Assembly (NCBI GenBank): GCA_964498075.1
Contig: CAZCGA010000020.1
Location: 1-64,000, forward strand
Direction: 5' to 3'
Source of the DNA: CAZCGA01 sp964498075
GTDB taxonomy: Bacteria > Desulfobacterota > Binatia > HRBIN30
Length of the DNA stretch: 64,000 nt
Shown here in pieces: positions 7,806 to 15,796 of the stretch; within the stretch, counting starts at the first letter, position 1, and each line of letters starts with the position of its first letter. A program made the translations under genes and the position numbers. The notes below the pieces were generated by a model. The model was not told where the DNA came from. It saw only the letters and a program-made list of their open reading frames with translations, and ran no database searches.

Positions 7806-9216
7806 GTCGGCGGCGCGGCACTGCGACGCCTTGTCGCAGCGCCTCGGACCCGATGCGGTGCGTTGGGACGCCGAGACCCTCGCCGAACACCGCCGCGACT
7901 CGTGGGCGCTCGCCGTGTTGCGTGAGCTCCGTGGAACGTTGACCGCGCGTCCCCTGTGCGTCGTGAGCCCGACCCGCATCGAGCAGATCGCCGCGCTCCT
8001 CGCGTACGCCAATGAGCAACGCCTGCCCGTGGTCCCTTTCGGTGCCGGGTCGGGGGTGTGCGGCGCGGTGCTGCCGGCCGACGGCACGATCGTCGTCGAC
8101 CTGCGCCGCATGAATCGGATCGTCGAGCTGAATGAGACGGATCTCCTGGTGCGCGTGCAGGCGGGGATGATGGGTAACAGCTTCGAAGCCGCGCTGAATG
8201 ACGCCGGGTACTCGATGGGTCACTTCCCGCAATCGATCGACCTGTCGACAGTCGGCGGCTGGGTGGCGACGCGTGCCGCGGGGCAGTACTCGACGCGCTA
8301 CGGCAGCATCGAGGACATGCTGCTCGCACTGGAGGCGGTATTGCCGAGCGGCGAGGTGCTGCGCACGCACGTCGGGCCGCGCTCGGCGACCGGCCCGGAC
8401 CTGCGCCAGCTGTTTCTCGGTTCCGAAGGCACCTTGGGTGTGGTGACCGAGCTCACCCTGCGCATCTTCCCGCGACCCGAAGGCAGCGTCGCGCAGTCAT
8501 TTCGCTTCGTGTCGATGCGCGCCGGCCTCGAAGCGATTCGCCACATCGTGCGCGCCGGGTGGCGACCGCCGGTGGTGCGCCTGTATGACGGCACCGAGGC
8601 TGGCCGGCTGTTCACGGCCGTCAGCAAGGACGATAACGCGCTGCTCCTGCTGCTCTCCGAAGGGCCGGCCGCGTTGACCAGCGCGGAGGGCGATGCTTGC
8701 AACGCCATCTGCCTGTCGAACGGCGGTGAAGCGGTCGGCGCCGAGCCCGTGCACCGATGGATGGAAGAACGCAATCACGTGCCGGGTTTCAAGACGTTCC
8801 TCGAGCGCGGCTTCGTGCTGGACACCATCGAAGTGGCGACCACGTGGTCGCACATCGATGACCTCTACCGCGAGGTCGTCGCCGCCTTACAACAAGTGGA
8901 CGGCATCGTCGCCGCTTCCGGTCACAGCTCGCACAGCTACGCCCAGGGGACCAACATCTACTTCACCTTCGTGGCGCGCCCGGCCGATCCGGCGCAGGCG
9001 GAAGCGACCTACCTGGCTTGCTGGCGCGCGGCGATGGAAGCCACGCTGCGCTGCAACGGAACGATCTCACATCACCACGGCATCGGGCGCTTGCGGGTCC
9101 CGTGGATGGAACAGGAGCTGGGCCGCAGTGGCGTGGCGATCCTGCGGAGCGTCAAGCGCGCCCTCGACCCGAACGGCATCATGAACCCGGGCGTGCTGCT
9201 TCCGAAGGAATCGTGA
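7798..9216 (+). CDS. FAD-binding oxidoreductase, alkyl-DHAP synthase-like
   Basis: A 472-residue VAO/PCMH flavoprotein. The FAD PP-loop is in VVPFGAGSGVCGAV (near 80), the second FAD region in PQSIDLSTVGGWVATRAAGQ (near 142), and the C-terminal histidine motif HHHGIGR is at 425-431. This combination, with SHSYAQGTNIYFTF before it, is typical of alkylglycerone-phosphate synthase, which exchanges the acyl group of acyl-DHAP for a fatty alcohol to form ether lipids. Glycolate oxidase GlcD is the main alternative, but the HHHGIGR motif and the overlap with glpD favour the DHAP-linked reaction. Substrate assignment is inference. Confidence 0.75.
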   Translation: MPESAARHCDALSQRLGPDAVRWDAETLAEHRRDSWALAVLRELRGTLTARPLCVVSPTRIEQIAALLAYANEQRLPVVPFGAGSGVCGAVLPADGTIVVDLRRMNRIVELNETDLLVRVQAGMMGNSFEAALNDAGYSMGHFPQSIDLSTVGGWVATRAAGQYSTRYGSIEDMLLALEAVLPSGEVLRTHVGPRSATGPDLRQLFLGSEGTLGVVTELTLRIFPRPEGSVAQSFRFVSMRAGLEAIRHIVRAGWRPPVVRLYDGTEAGRLFTAVSKDDNALLLLLSEGPAALTSAEGDACNAICLSNGGEAVGAEPVHRWMEERNHVPGFKTFLERGFVLDTIEVATTWSHIDDLYREVVAALQQVDGIVAASGHSSHSYAQGTNIYFTFVARPADPAQAEATYLACWRAAMEATLRCNGTISHHHGIGRLRVPWMEQELGRSGVAILRSVKRALDPNGIMNPGVLLPKES

Positions 9217-9251
9217 GTCGTGCTGGTGCCCTGACCAACTCTCGCCAGCAT

Positions 9252-9303
9252 GGGGCGACCGTGATTCCTATCGGAAGGGGCGACCCCGCCCGCGGATCGC
9301 CCC
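9252..9303 (+). repeat. REP-like GC-rich palindromic unit
   Basis: GGGGCGACC occurs at 9252-9260 and again from 9277. The second copy can pair with TCGCCCC at 9297-9303 to give a seven-base stem with a 13-base GC-rich loop. It lies between genes and has no T-run. This fits a dispersed REP-type unit, but only one locus is visible. Confidence 0.4.
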
Positions 9304-9309
9304 CCCGCA

Positions 9310-9338
9310 TTGACAGCAAAGTCGCCGCACGCTATAGC
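9310..9338 (+). promoter_or_regulatory. Sigma70-type promoter
   Basis: TTGACA at 9310-9315 and TATAGC at 9333-9338 with exactly 17 bases between. The -35 box is perfect and the -10 box matches four of six. Transcription would begin near 9345 and first meet the hairpin plus T-run at 9359-9397 before the zinc-ribbon genes. Confidence 0.55.
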
Positions 9339-9358
9339 TGCTGCCGCAGTGTTCATGG

Positions 9359-9397
9359 AATCCGGTCAGCAGGTTTGAGGCTCGGCCGGATTTTTTT
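9359..9397 (+). terminator. Rho-independent terminator or attenuator
   Basis: AATCCGG (9359-9365) pairs with CCGGATT (9385-9391), and the T-run continues to 9397. The loop is 19 bases. It can end the glpD transcript, but it also lies just downstream of the promoter at 9310-9338, so it could act as an attenuator for the next genes. Confidence 0.55.
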
Positions 9398-9468
9398 ATG
9401 GACCGCGACAGCAAAGGCTAAGATAGCGAGATCACGCTGGTTACGAATATTCGAAGGAGGAAGGCGGT

Positions 9469-9639
9469 ATGGCTGATAAGAAGGCCAAGACGGCGGAGAA
9501 GTCTGGTTTGGCGCACGCCAAGCACCAGTGCCCGAGCTGCGGGACCGAGAGCCGGGTGACCTATTTCACCGGGTTCGGACGCAAAGGATTCTTCTGGGTG
9601 TGTGAAAAGAGCTGCGGCTACATGGAACGGACCCGATAA
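9469..9639 (+). CDS. Small zinc-ribbon protein
   Basis: A 56-residue protein with a strong Shine-Dalgarno (AAGGAGG at 9454-9460). A lysine-rich N-terminus of about 20 residues leads to CPSCG (C21, C24), an aromatic glycine-rich turn, and a second pair C45/C49 spaced as CEKSC. The four cysteines suggest one bound zinc. The function is not recognised; a nucleic-acid or ribosome-associated role would fit the basic tail plus ribbon, as inference only. It lies 17 bases before another ribbon protein and is surely co-transcribed with it. Confidence 0.75.
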   Translation: MADKKAKTAEKSGLAHAKHQCPSCGTESRVTYFTGFGRKGFFWVCEKSCGYMERTR

Positions 9640-9656
9640 CCCATCAGGAGGGCTCC

Positions 9657-10010
9657 ATGGGCCGCACACCCCGCAAGTACAAGTCGAAGAAAAGCGGTCG
9701 GATTTTTGAAGACGACCTCAACTCCGAGGGTGACGAAGACGGCGACCTTCCCAAGGACGAAGCCGGTCGCCGCAAGATCAAGCGCCAGTACGAAGATCTG
9801 CTTGGCATCCGCGTTGAGAAGCTCAAGGGCCGCATCCTCAACCGTGAGCGCATCAACAAGACCATCGAAGGCGTCTATTTCATTTGCGTCGAATGCAAGA
9901 AGGTCTGCCACAACATGGACGAGGGACTGGTGGAAGATCCCGACAACGTCCGCAACATGTGCGCCGCCTGCGGCAAGACAAAACCCAGGGGCAAGCAAGC
10001 CGCCGCCTGA
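9657..10010 (+). CDS. Unknown protein with C-terminal zinc ribbon
   Basis: 117 residues with an AGGAGG ribosome site just upstream. The N-terminal 45 residues are strongly charged (basic start, then an acidic stretch), followed by a helix-rich middle part and a C-terminal cysteine set: CVEC near 77-80 and CAAC near 101-104, which probably bind zinc. I do not recognise the family. It pairs with the ribbon protein at 9469-9639, and both end at a strong shared terminator. Confidence 0.75.
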   Translation: MGRTPRKYKSKKSGRIFEDDLNSEGDEDGDLPKDEAGRRKIKRQYEDLLGIRVEKLKGRILNRERINKTIEGVYFICVECKKVCHNMDEGLVEDPDNVRNMCAACGKTKPRGKQAAA

Positions 10011-10021
10011 GCCGATTGCAC

Positions 10022-10990
10022 CTATTCCGACCGTCGACGGGCCTCCCGGGTTGAACCCGTGGAGGCCCGTCGCTTTTGGCGGAGCGCTTCGACATATGCC
10101 GCGAAGTCAGTAGGGATCGGACTGTTGACCTCAACTGGGGCACCGCTCGAGGGATCCGCGACGACGAGGCGGCAGGCGTGCAGGAGTTGGCGCGGCGGCG
10201 ACGTCGCCGCGCCCCTGCCATACAGACGGTCGCCCAGCACCGGGTGTCCGATGGAGGCCAGGTGGACGCGGATCTGGTGCATCACACCGGTCGCGATGCG
10301 CACGCGCAGCAACGTGGCGCCGCGCAGCGACTCGACCGGGAGATAGTGCGTCACGGCTTCGCGCGCGGGCGCGACGCGGGCCGAGTCCGCGACCACGTGC
10401 ATCCGGCGGCGGTTGCGGGGATCGTGCGCAATCCAGGTACGGATCACCCCGGGCGCCGCCACCGCGCCGTCCACCAGCGCAACGTACTCCTTGATCACCG
10501 TACGGCTCGAAAACTGTTCGCGCAGGAGGCGATACGCACCTTCCGTGCGCGCCGCCAGCAGGACACCCGAGGTCTCGGTGTCGAGCCGATGAACCACTCC
10601 TGCTTCGCCGCGCTTGCCGACGGCGGCGAGCTCCGGGTGACGGGCGAGCAGGAAGTTCGCCGCCGTTCCCATCTCGCCGGCGCGCAAGGCATGCGAGGGC
10701 ATACCCGCGGGCTTGTCGACCGCGATGAGCGTCGGGCTCTCGTACAGCACTGGAATAGTCAGCGCCGGATTGGGCTGCAGCGCTGCGGGCTCACAGAGCT
10801 CGTCGGGAACGGCCACCACGTCGCCATCGCCGACGGAGTGCCCTTTGCGCGCCCGGTGGCGGTTGACGCGAACGTCTCCGTTCGCGATGGCGCGCTGCAC
10901 GCTGCGTCGTGAGCAGCCGAGGATGTGGCGCGTCAGGAAGAGATCGAGGCGCACCGGCGGACTGCCGGGTGGGACGGTTAGCGAACGCAT
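10022..10990 (-). CDS. RluD-family rRNA/tRNA pseudouridine synthase
   Basis: 322 residues. The N-terminal S4 RNA-binding domain spans about residues 13-60, and the catalytic domain has the RluA/RluD signature HRLDTETSG with the nucleophile D137. It isomerises specific uridines in structured RNA; which ones cannot be said. The C-terminal 20 residues are basic and lie across the terminator hairpin of the convergent genes. The ATG at 10990 faces the aminotransferase across a short region containing a heptad repeat. Confidence 0.9.
   Translation of the reverse strand: MRSLTVPPGSPPVRLDLFLTRHILGCSRRSVQRAIANGDVRVNRHRARKGHSVGDGDVVAVPDELCEPAALQPNPALTIPVLYESPTLIAVDKPAGMPSHALRAGEMGTAANFLLARHPELAAVGKRGEAGVVHRLDTETSGVLLAARTEGAYRLLREQFSSRTVIKEYVALVDGAVAAPGVIRTWIAHDPRNRRRMHVVADSARVAPAREAVTHYLPVESLRGATLLRVRIATGVMHQIRVHLASIGHPVLGDRLYGRGAATSPPRQLLHACRLVVADPSSGAPVEVNSPIPTDFAAYVEALRQKRRASTGSTREARRRSE
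10035..10077 (+). terminator. Strong terminator of the zinc-ribbon pair, inside the rluD-type 3' end
   Basis: CGACGGGCCTCC (10035-10046) pairs perfectly with GGAGGCCCGTCG (10061-10072), extended inside by GGGTT/AACCC, then CTTTT on the plus strand. The whole stem lies within the last codons of the convergent pseudouridine synthase gene, so that protein's C-terminal tail is encoded by the terminator. Confidence 0.75.
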
Positions 10991-11013
10991 GGATCGTGGC
11001 CCGCTCGACGATT

Positions 11014-11034
11014 GACTGTCGACTGACGACTGTC
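11014..11034 (+). repeat. Three-unit heptad repeat GACTGNC
   Basis: GACTGTC, GACTGAC and GACTGTC follow each other without gaps between the divergent starts of the pseudouridine synthase and the aminotransferase. The seven-base period matches that of the unrelated heptad array at 33273-33349. Confidence 0.55.
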
Positions 11035-11055
11035 AACTGGCTAGAGAAGCACACC

Positions 11056-12186
11056 ATGGACTGGAACCACTGGCGCCGCGAGTTTCCCATCACCGAGCAC
11101 GTCACACACCTCAACCACGCCGGCGTGTCGCCGGTATCCCAGCGCGTGGTGGCGGCGGTGACCGGCTTCATCAACGAGGCCCTCGTCGTCGACGCGCCGA
11201 CGCAGCGGCGTTGGGAGGCGCGTGCGGAGGCGGCTCGCGCCGCATTCGCACGCTTGGTCGGGGCGCACGCCGATGAGATCGCCTTCGTCAAGAACACCTC
11301 GGAAGGCGTGTCGCTGATCGCCGCGGGATTGGACTGGCGCGACGGCGACAACGTCATCGCCGTCGACGGTGAGTATCCGTCGAACGTGTACCCCTGGTTC
11401 GGGTTGCGCCGTTGGGGGGTGGAGACGCGGCTGGTGCAAGCGGTGCGCGGCCGCGTGCTCGTCGACGACGTCAGGCGGCTCGTCGATACGCGCACGCGTC
11501 TCGTTTCCGTCAGCTTCGTCGACTGGAGCAGCGGGGCGCGCACGGACTTGCAGCCGATCGGTGCGCTGTGCCGCGAGCGCGGCATGCTCTTCTGCGTCGA
11601 CGGGATTCAAGGCGTCGGCGCGATCCGACTCGACGTCGAGCGCGCGCTGATCGATTGCCTCGCCGTCGGCGGCCACAAGTGGCTGCTGGCTCCCGAGGGC
11701 TGCGGCTGTCTGTTTGTTTCGCGCCGCGTCGTCGATCGCCTCCAGTCGGTGCTGCACGGTTGGAAGAGCGTGACCGACGCCGACACCTACCTGCCCTACC
11801 ACTTCACCCCGCGCCCGGATGCGGCGAAGTTCGAGCCGGGCAGCCCATCGCAGCTGAGCACGCAGGCGTTGGGCGCGGCGATCGATCTGCTGCTCGAGAT
11901 CGGTCCGGAGCACATCGAGCAGCGGCTGTTCGAGCTCACCGATCGGCTGGCCGCCGGTCTGCGCGTGCGGGGGGCCGAGATCGTCAGCCCGTGGGAAGCG
12001 GGCGAGCGCTCGGGTATCGTGGTATTCCGCTTGGGCGAAGATCCGCAGCGGCTGAGCGCCGAGCTGAATCGTCAGGGATTCGTCGTGCGCGTGCGCGGCG
12101 GTGGCATCCGTGTCGCGCCGCACTTCTACATCAACGACGACGACATCGACCGTCTGCTCGCGGTCCTTGACCGCCTGCGCGCCTAG
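11056..12186 (+). CDS. Class V aminotransferase-fold PLP enzyme
   Basis: 376 residues of cysteine desulfurase/isopenicillin N epimerase-like fold. The PLP-binding lysine is K208 in GGHKWLLAPEG, and the PLP-ring aspartate is D182 in CVDGIQGVGA. No cysteine sits where desulfurases carry their catalytic loop, so an aminotransferase, lyase or epimerase activity is more likely than sulfur transfer. The ATG at 11056 starts the conserved part, although the frame stays open upstream to 10909. It is monocistronic and convergent with the FecR-type gene. Confidence 0.85.
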   Translation: MDWNHWRREFPITEHVTHLNHAGVSPVSQRVVAAVTGFINEALVVDAPTQRRWEARAEAARAAFARLVGAHADEIAFVKNTSEGVSLIAAGLDWRDGDNVIAVDGEYPSNVYPWFGLRRWGVETRLVQAVRGRVLVDDVRRLVDTRTRLVSVSFVDWSSGARTDLQPIGALCRERGMLFCVDGIQGVGAIRLDVERALIDCLAVGGHKWLLAPEGCGCLFVSRRVVDRLQSVLHGWKSVTDADTYLPYHFTPRPDAAKFEPGSPSQLSTQALGAAIDLLLEIGPEHIEQRLFELTDRLAAGLRVRGAEIVSPWEAGERSGIVVFRLGEDPQRLSAELNRQGFVVRVRGGGIRVAPHFYINDDDIDRLLAVLDRLRA

Positions 12187-12222
12187 CTAGCCGTTCACGG
12201 CGCCCTCGTTCCACTCCTGCGC

Positions 12223-14268
12223 TTACCGGGTGGACTCGCCCCGACCCTGCCGGCCGGATTCGTGCCCGGGCTGAGGATTACCCTGTGGACCGGCCGCGGC
12301 GTTTGGGTGGGGTCCCCCCATCGCCGGCGCGCCGCGGTACAGTCGATTGGCAGGCTCGCCCGGCAGGTTACGTGGAGGCGGCGCAGGCTGAGCGGCCGGC
12401 GCGCGCCGTTCGGGGGGCGGTGGCGCCGGTTGTCGCTGCTCGGGCACGGGTGCTCGTGGCGCGGGCTCGCGCGCCTCGGGCCGGCGCGGCTCGCGGATGC
12501 GCGGAGCCGACATCTGCCCTGAAGGCGCATTTGTTTCTGGCGCCGGTTGCACCTGCCTGGGCTCGTGGGAAGGCCGAGCCGGCGCGCGGCGCGGCCTGGG
12601 CTGCGCCTGCTCGGGTTGGCCCGATCCGCCGAAGCGCGGCGGAAGAGGAGGCCGCTGCCGCTCTCTTGTACCATGCTGCCCGAACGGTGGACGCGGCGCG
12701 ACCAGGGTCGAATGCGGAACGGGCCGGCCGGACACAATACGCGGCGCGGGCGCCGCGCTTTGCGGAACATTGAGCCCCTCGGCCCGCAGCGACGCAGCGG
12801 CGTCGTGCGGCAGCCGTGTACCGACAACTGGCCGTCTCGATGTCGCCTCGGTCGGCCGCCGTGCGTGTCCCACTCTCGGCGCCAGACTTTCCGCCACGGG
12901 CTGCACGGGCAATCTGCCGTGCAATGGTTCGAGTTGGCGCGCGTCCACCTCTCGGACGTGTATGTGATCGGGCCCGCCGCGCCCGAACCGATCTTGGCGC
13001 GCCGCAATGACGGCATTTCGCACTCTTACGTTGTGGTACGTGTTGATATTGGTCACATTCACGACCGTCTTGTTGTTGATGACCACGTTGTTCACGACCC
13101 GCGGTCCACCCCAACCGCCCCAGCAGGGGTGGCCAATGAAGCCCGGGCGCCCCCACCACGGCACCAGCGGCTCACCCCAGCCGAGCGCCACCCAGCCGAC
13201 TGCCGGCGCACCGATGCCGATGCTGACGCCGAAGTGTGAACCGCCGAAGAACGCCACCAGCGCCGGAGAGTATACCGGTGTCACGACCAGCGGCCCCGGC
13301 GTCCATCCCCAAAATCCATTCACAGACACCCAGCGGCCGTAATGATACGGCGCCCATCCCCACGGCGCTTGGTCAACCCAGGTCCATCCATAGTACGGAT
13401 CCCAGATCCATCTCCCGAGGCTGTAGGGTGCCCAGCCGGGCGCGACGCCTGCCGGTACCCACACCGGCCCGTAGTCGGCCGTGACCCGCCAGGCGCCGTA
13501 GTGATCGAGCGCATCGGTGCCATACACCCCCGATGGGACATAGCGCGCACTGAGGGCGTCGATGAGATGATCCGTACGGTCGTAGTTCCACCGGTCCCAG
13601 GCGTCGATTTCAGGTGCGACGTACGTCTCCAGGCTCGGGTTGTCGGCGCCGACGATGACCACCTCTTCGCTCGGAGCGATGGCCGATGTCTCGCCGCCGG
13701 GAGGTGTGACCGTGGCGCGTCCGCCGCGGCGCGTGACGAACGTCGTCGTGTTGTTGGTGATGTCGAAGCGGTAGTATCCGGTCGCCTCGATGGTAAAGGC
13801 CCCGTTGGGCGTGTCGATCTCGATCGTATGCCCTCGTGTCAAGCTGCGCACGTCCAAGGACGCGTGACCGGCAGTGACCTTGAACTGCAGGAAGTCGGGT
13901 TCTTGATTTTCGAGTCCCAGCTGCGTGTCCGCACCGGCGCGCAGGTAGGCGCGCGGGCCGATCTGCAGCTCCGCATTGGCGGCTGCCGCCGTATACAGCG
14001 CATCACCGGGGGCGACTGGCGTGTTGACTTGTGCCCGCGTCCAGTCCTCCACGCCCGTTCGCCAGAACGACACCTCCCCTTGGGTGAAGCTGAGGCGGGG
14101 CGGGGTACGTTCGACTGCTTCGCCGACTTGCGAGGCAGGTGCTTCGGCTGCCGTAGCGGCTTCTTCGGGTGGCGGAGGTGGTTCTTGAGCGTGCAGCGCG
14201 GGAGCGCTTCCAATCACAGTCAGGAGCACTGCCAAGGTGGCTGCCGTCCGGGTGCAACGCGTAATCAT
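12223..14268 (-). CDS. FecR/DUF6600 exported protein with proline-rich tail
   Basis: 681 residues. The ATG at 14268 is chosen because AGGAGGT lies six bases upstream; a longer frame to 14313 lacks this. A signal peptide ends near ALHAQ (residue 27). A FecR-like beta domain covers about 55-195. A DUF6600 region follows, with repeated W/Y-rich units of the type GRWIWDPYYGWTW near 270-330. The last about 200 residues are Arg/Pro/Ala-rich and probably disordered. The family is periplasmic or surface-exposed, with no enzyme activity known. The next gene upstream on the same strand is also proline-rich and membrane-associated. Confidence 0.8.
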   Translation of the reverse strand: MITRCTRTAATLAVLLTVIGSAPALHAQEPPPPPEEAATAAEAPASQVGEAVERTPPRLSFTQGEVSFWRTGVEDWTRAQVNTPVAPGDALYTAAAANAELQIGPRAYLRAGADTQLGLENQEPDFLQFKVTAGHASLDVRSLTRGHTIEIDTPNGAFTIEATGYYRFDITNNTTTFVTRRGGRATVTPPGGETSAIAPSEEVVIVGADNPSLETYVAPEIDAWDRWNYDRTDHLIDALSARYVPSGVYGTDALDHYGAWRVTADYGPVWVPAGVAPGWAPYSLGRWIWDPYYGWTWVDQAPWGWAPYHYGRWVSVNGFWGWTPGPLVVTPVYSPALVAFFGGSHFGVSIGIGAPAVGWVALGWGEPLVPWWGRPGFIGHPCWGGWGGPRVVNNVVINNKTVVNVTNINTYHNVRVRNAVIAARQDRFGRGGPDHIHVREVDARQLEPLHGRLPVQPVAESLAPRVGHARRPTEATSRRPVVGTRLPHDAAASLRAEGLNVPQSAAPAPRIVSGRPVPHSTLVAPRPPFGQHGTRERQRPPLPPRFGGSGQPEQAQPRPRRAPARPSHEPRQVQPAPETNAPSGQMSAPRIREPRRPEAREPAPRAPVPEQRQPAPPPPERRAPAAQPAPPPRNLPGEPANRLYRGAPAMGGPHPNAAAGPQGNPQPGHESGRQGRGESTR

Positions 14269-14374
14269 CGTGGGACCTCCTCGAGGACCATTGCCGTCGG
14301 ATACGATACACAAGGTCTGGCGTGTGGGCGCAGAGTCGCGGTGGGGCTAGCAGGAAAAGGGGTAGCGCATGGGC

Positions 14375-14827
14375 TCATCCATCATCACGCTCATCCCGCT
14401 TCATACCGCCCTCCACCCCGTAGCCGAACGCCCGCCCGAACACCTCGAGCGGGACGACGAAGCCGTAGTAGAAACCGTAGCGCAAAATGAGTCCGGCCGC
14501 GTAGAACGGCGCGTAGATGATCCGCATGGTCGGCGACAGCGGGGGTGGTGCCGGCTCGACGACACGCGGCGGAGGATAGTACACCGGTGGTGGTGGTGGC
14601 GGTGGAGGGTCGTAGTCGGGCGGTGGCGCGGGCGCAACGTACCCGGGAGGCGGCGGCGGAGGCGGCGGTCGCGAACCGGAGGCTGCGGCGCCGATACTCG
14701 ACGTCAACACGACGATGCTCAAGCTGCCAATCGCAGCTCGACGCCATTTGCTCGCCAAGACCGCTGCAAAGATCCAGCGGCGCCAGGATCGCCTGTTGTT
14801 TCCATTGCTGCGCAGTAGACCCTTCAT
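14375..14827 (-). CDS. Proline-rich membrane-anchored protein
   Basis: 150 residues. A basic N-terminus precedes a hydrophobic segment near 30-48, then two polyproline runs (residues about 53-95) interspersed with tyrosine, and a second hydrophobic segment near 100-125. There is no recognisable domain. The composition and position before the FecR/DUF6600 gene suggest an envelope-spanning or wall-associated partner; that is inference. The frame is supported by a ribosome site (AAAGGG) before the ATG at 14827. Confidence 0.6.
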   Translation of the reverse strand: MKGLLRSNGNNRRSWRRWIFAAVLASKWRRAAIGSLSIVVLTSSIGAAASGSRPPPPPPPPGYVAPAPPPDYDPPPPPPPPVYYPPPRVVEPAPPPLSPTMRIIYAPFYAAGLILRYGFYYGFVVPLEVFGRAFGYGVEGGMKRDERDDG

Positions 14828-14934
14828 GGTTATACCCTTTGTGACGTCGCCGAAGGCAGGAAATTCTATTCCGGCCCCGCCGCGTCTCGTCCTACTCCTT
14901 CAAACGCACGAGAGGCGGATGGGTTGCGCATACC

Positions 14935-15753
14935 CTAGCATCGCCCAAGCGGCGCGGCGAGGTTCTCGGCGATGAGCTGGTACACCTTCTTGGAAAATAG
15001 CAACGCGTTGTGGCCGACGTTGTTCACCTCGATGTTGAACGCGCCCGGATAGCGGGCGTTGGCCGGCGGGAGGATCATCGCATCGAACGTCGAGTGAATG
15101 GCGATGACGTCGAACTGCTGCGGCACCCGGTCCGCAGCGTTGAGCGTATTCAGGAAGGAAGAGCCCGGCGCGAGTCGTCGTCCCGCAGGTCCGGGCAGTC
15201 GCCCCAGCTCAGTGCCGTTGTGCGGTGTTCCGAGGGTGACCAGCCGGCGCACGTTGGGGGCGGGATATCGCCGCACGCAGTACCGCAGCACCAGGCCGCC
15301 GAGGCTGTGGCCAACGAGGCTGAGTGGCCGCCGTGGCTCGAACTGTTCGATCAGTGCATGCAGTTGCTCGGCGGCGCGCTCGATGTCGGCGCTCCACGAT
15401 CGGTATTCGAAGCAGCACACCGGGCTCCAGCCGTCGCGCACCAGACGGCGTTGCAGCAACCAGAGGGACCCGCGGTTGAGCCCCCAGCCGTGGACCAGGA
15501 TCACCGGCCCGCGTGTACCGGCCCCGTTGCGCCGCCGTGGCAGCAACCAACCGATCGGAGTGAGCGCGAGGACGGCAACGAGGCAGGCATACTCTTTCAC
15601 GAATGCCCACGTTGCATGGATCAGCCCCACCGGCTCGGGCGCATCGCACTCCGGCATTCGCCTCAGGAGCACTGCACGGTAGGTGTAGACCGCCGCATTG
15701 AAGCCGGCGACGGCGAGCCCGAACCTCAGCGCGATGTTGCCCAACAGGCGCAC
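14935..15753 (-). CDS. Alpha/beta-hydrolase, lipase-like
   Basis: 272 residues, GTG start at 15753. Two hydrophobic segments lie in the first 70 residues, then the lipase oxyanion motif HGWG (88-91), the nucleophile elbow GHSLGG with S150, and a probable triad completed by D224 and H248. It resembles bacterial triacylglycerol lipases and PGAP1-like hydrolases, membrane-anchored with the active site probably periplasmic. The substrate is unknown. It is divergent from plsB with only 43 bases between, so the two may share a control region. Confidence 0.8.
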   Translation of the reverse strand: MRLLGNIALRFGLAVAGFNAAVYTYRAVLLRRMPECDAPEPVGLIHATWAFVKEYACLVAVLALTPIGWLLPRRRNGAGTRGPVILVHGWGLNRGSLWLLQRRLVRDGWSPVCCFEYRSWSADIERAAEQLHALIEQFEPRRPLSLVGHSLGGLVLRYCVRRYPAPNVRRLVTLGTPHNGTELGRLPGPAGRRLAPGSSFLNTLNAADRVPQQFDVIAIHSTFDAMILPPANARYPGAFNIEVNNVGHNALLFSKKVYQLIAENLAAPLGRC

Positions 15754-15796
15754 GCCCGACGCTTAGCGCAGGCGGCGGACCCGGGCAAAGCGGGGC

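Noticed and set aside
6558..8370. Long minus-strand frames over glpD and the AGPS-like gene
   Set aside because: They lie opposite two well-supported genes and have shadow-like composition.
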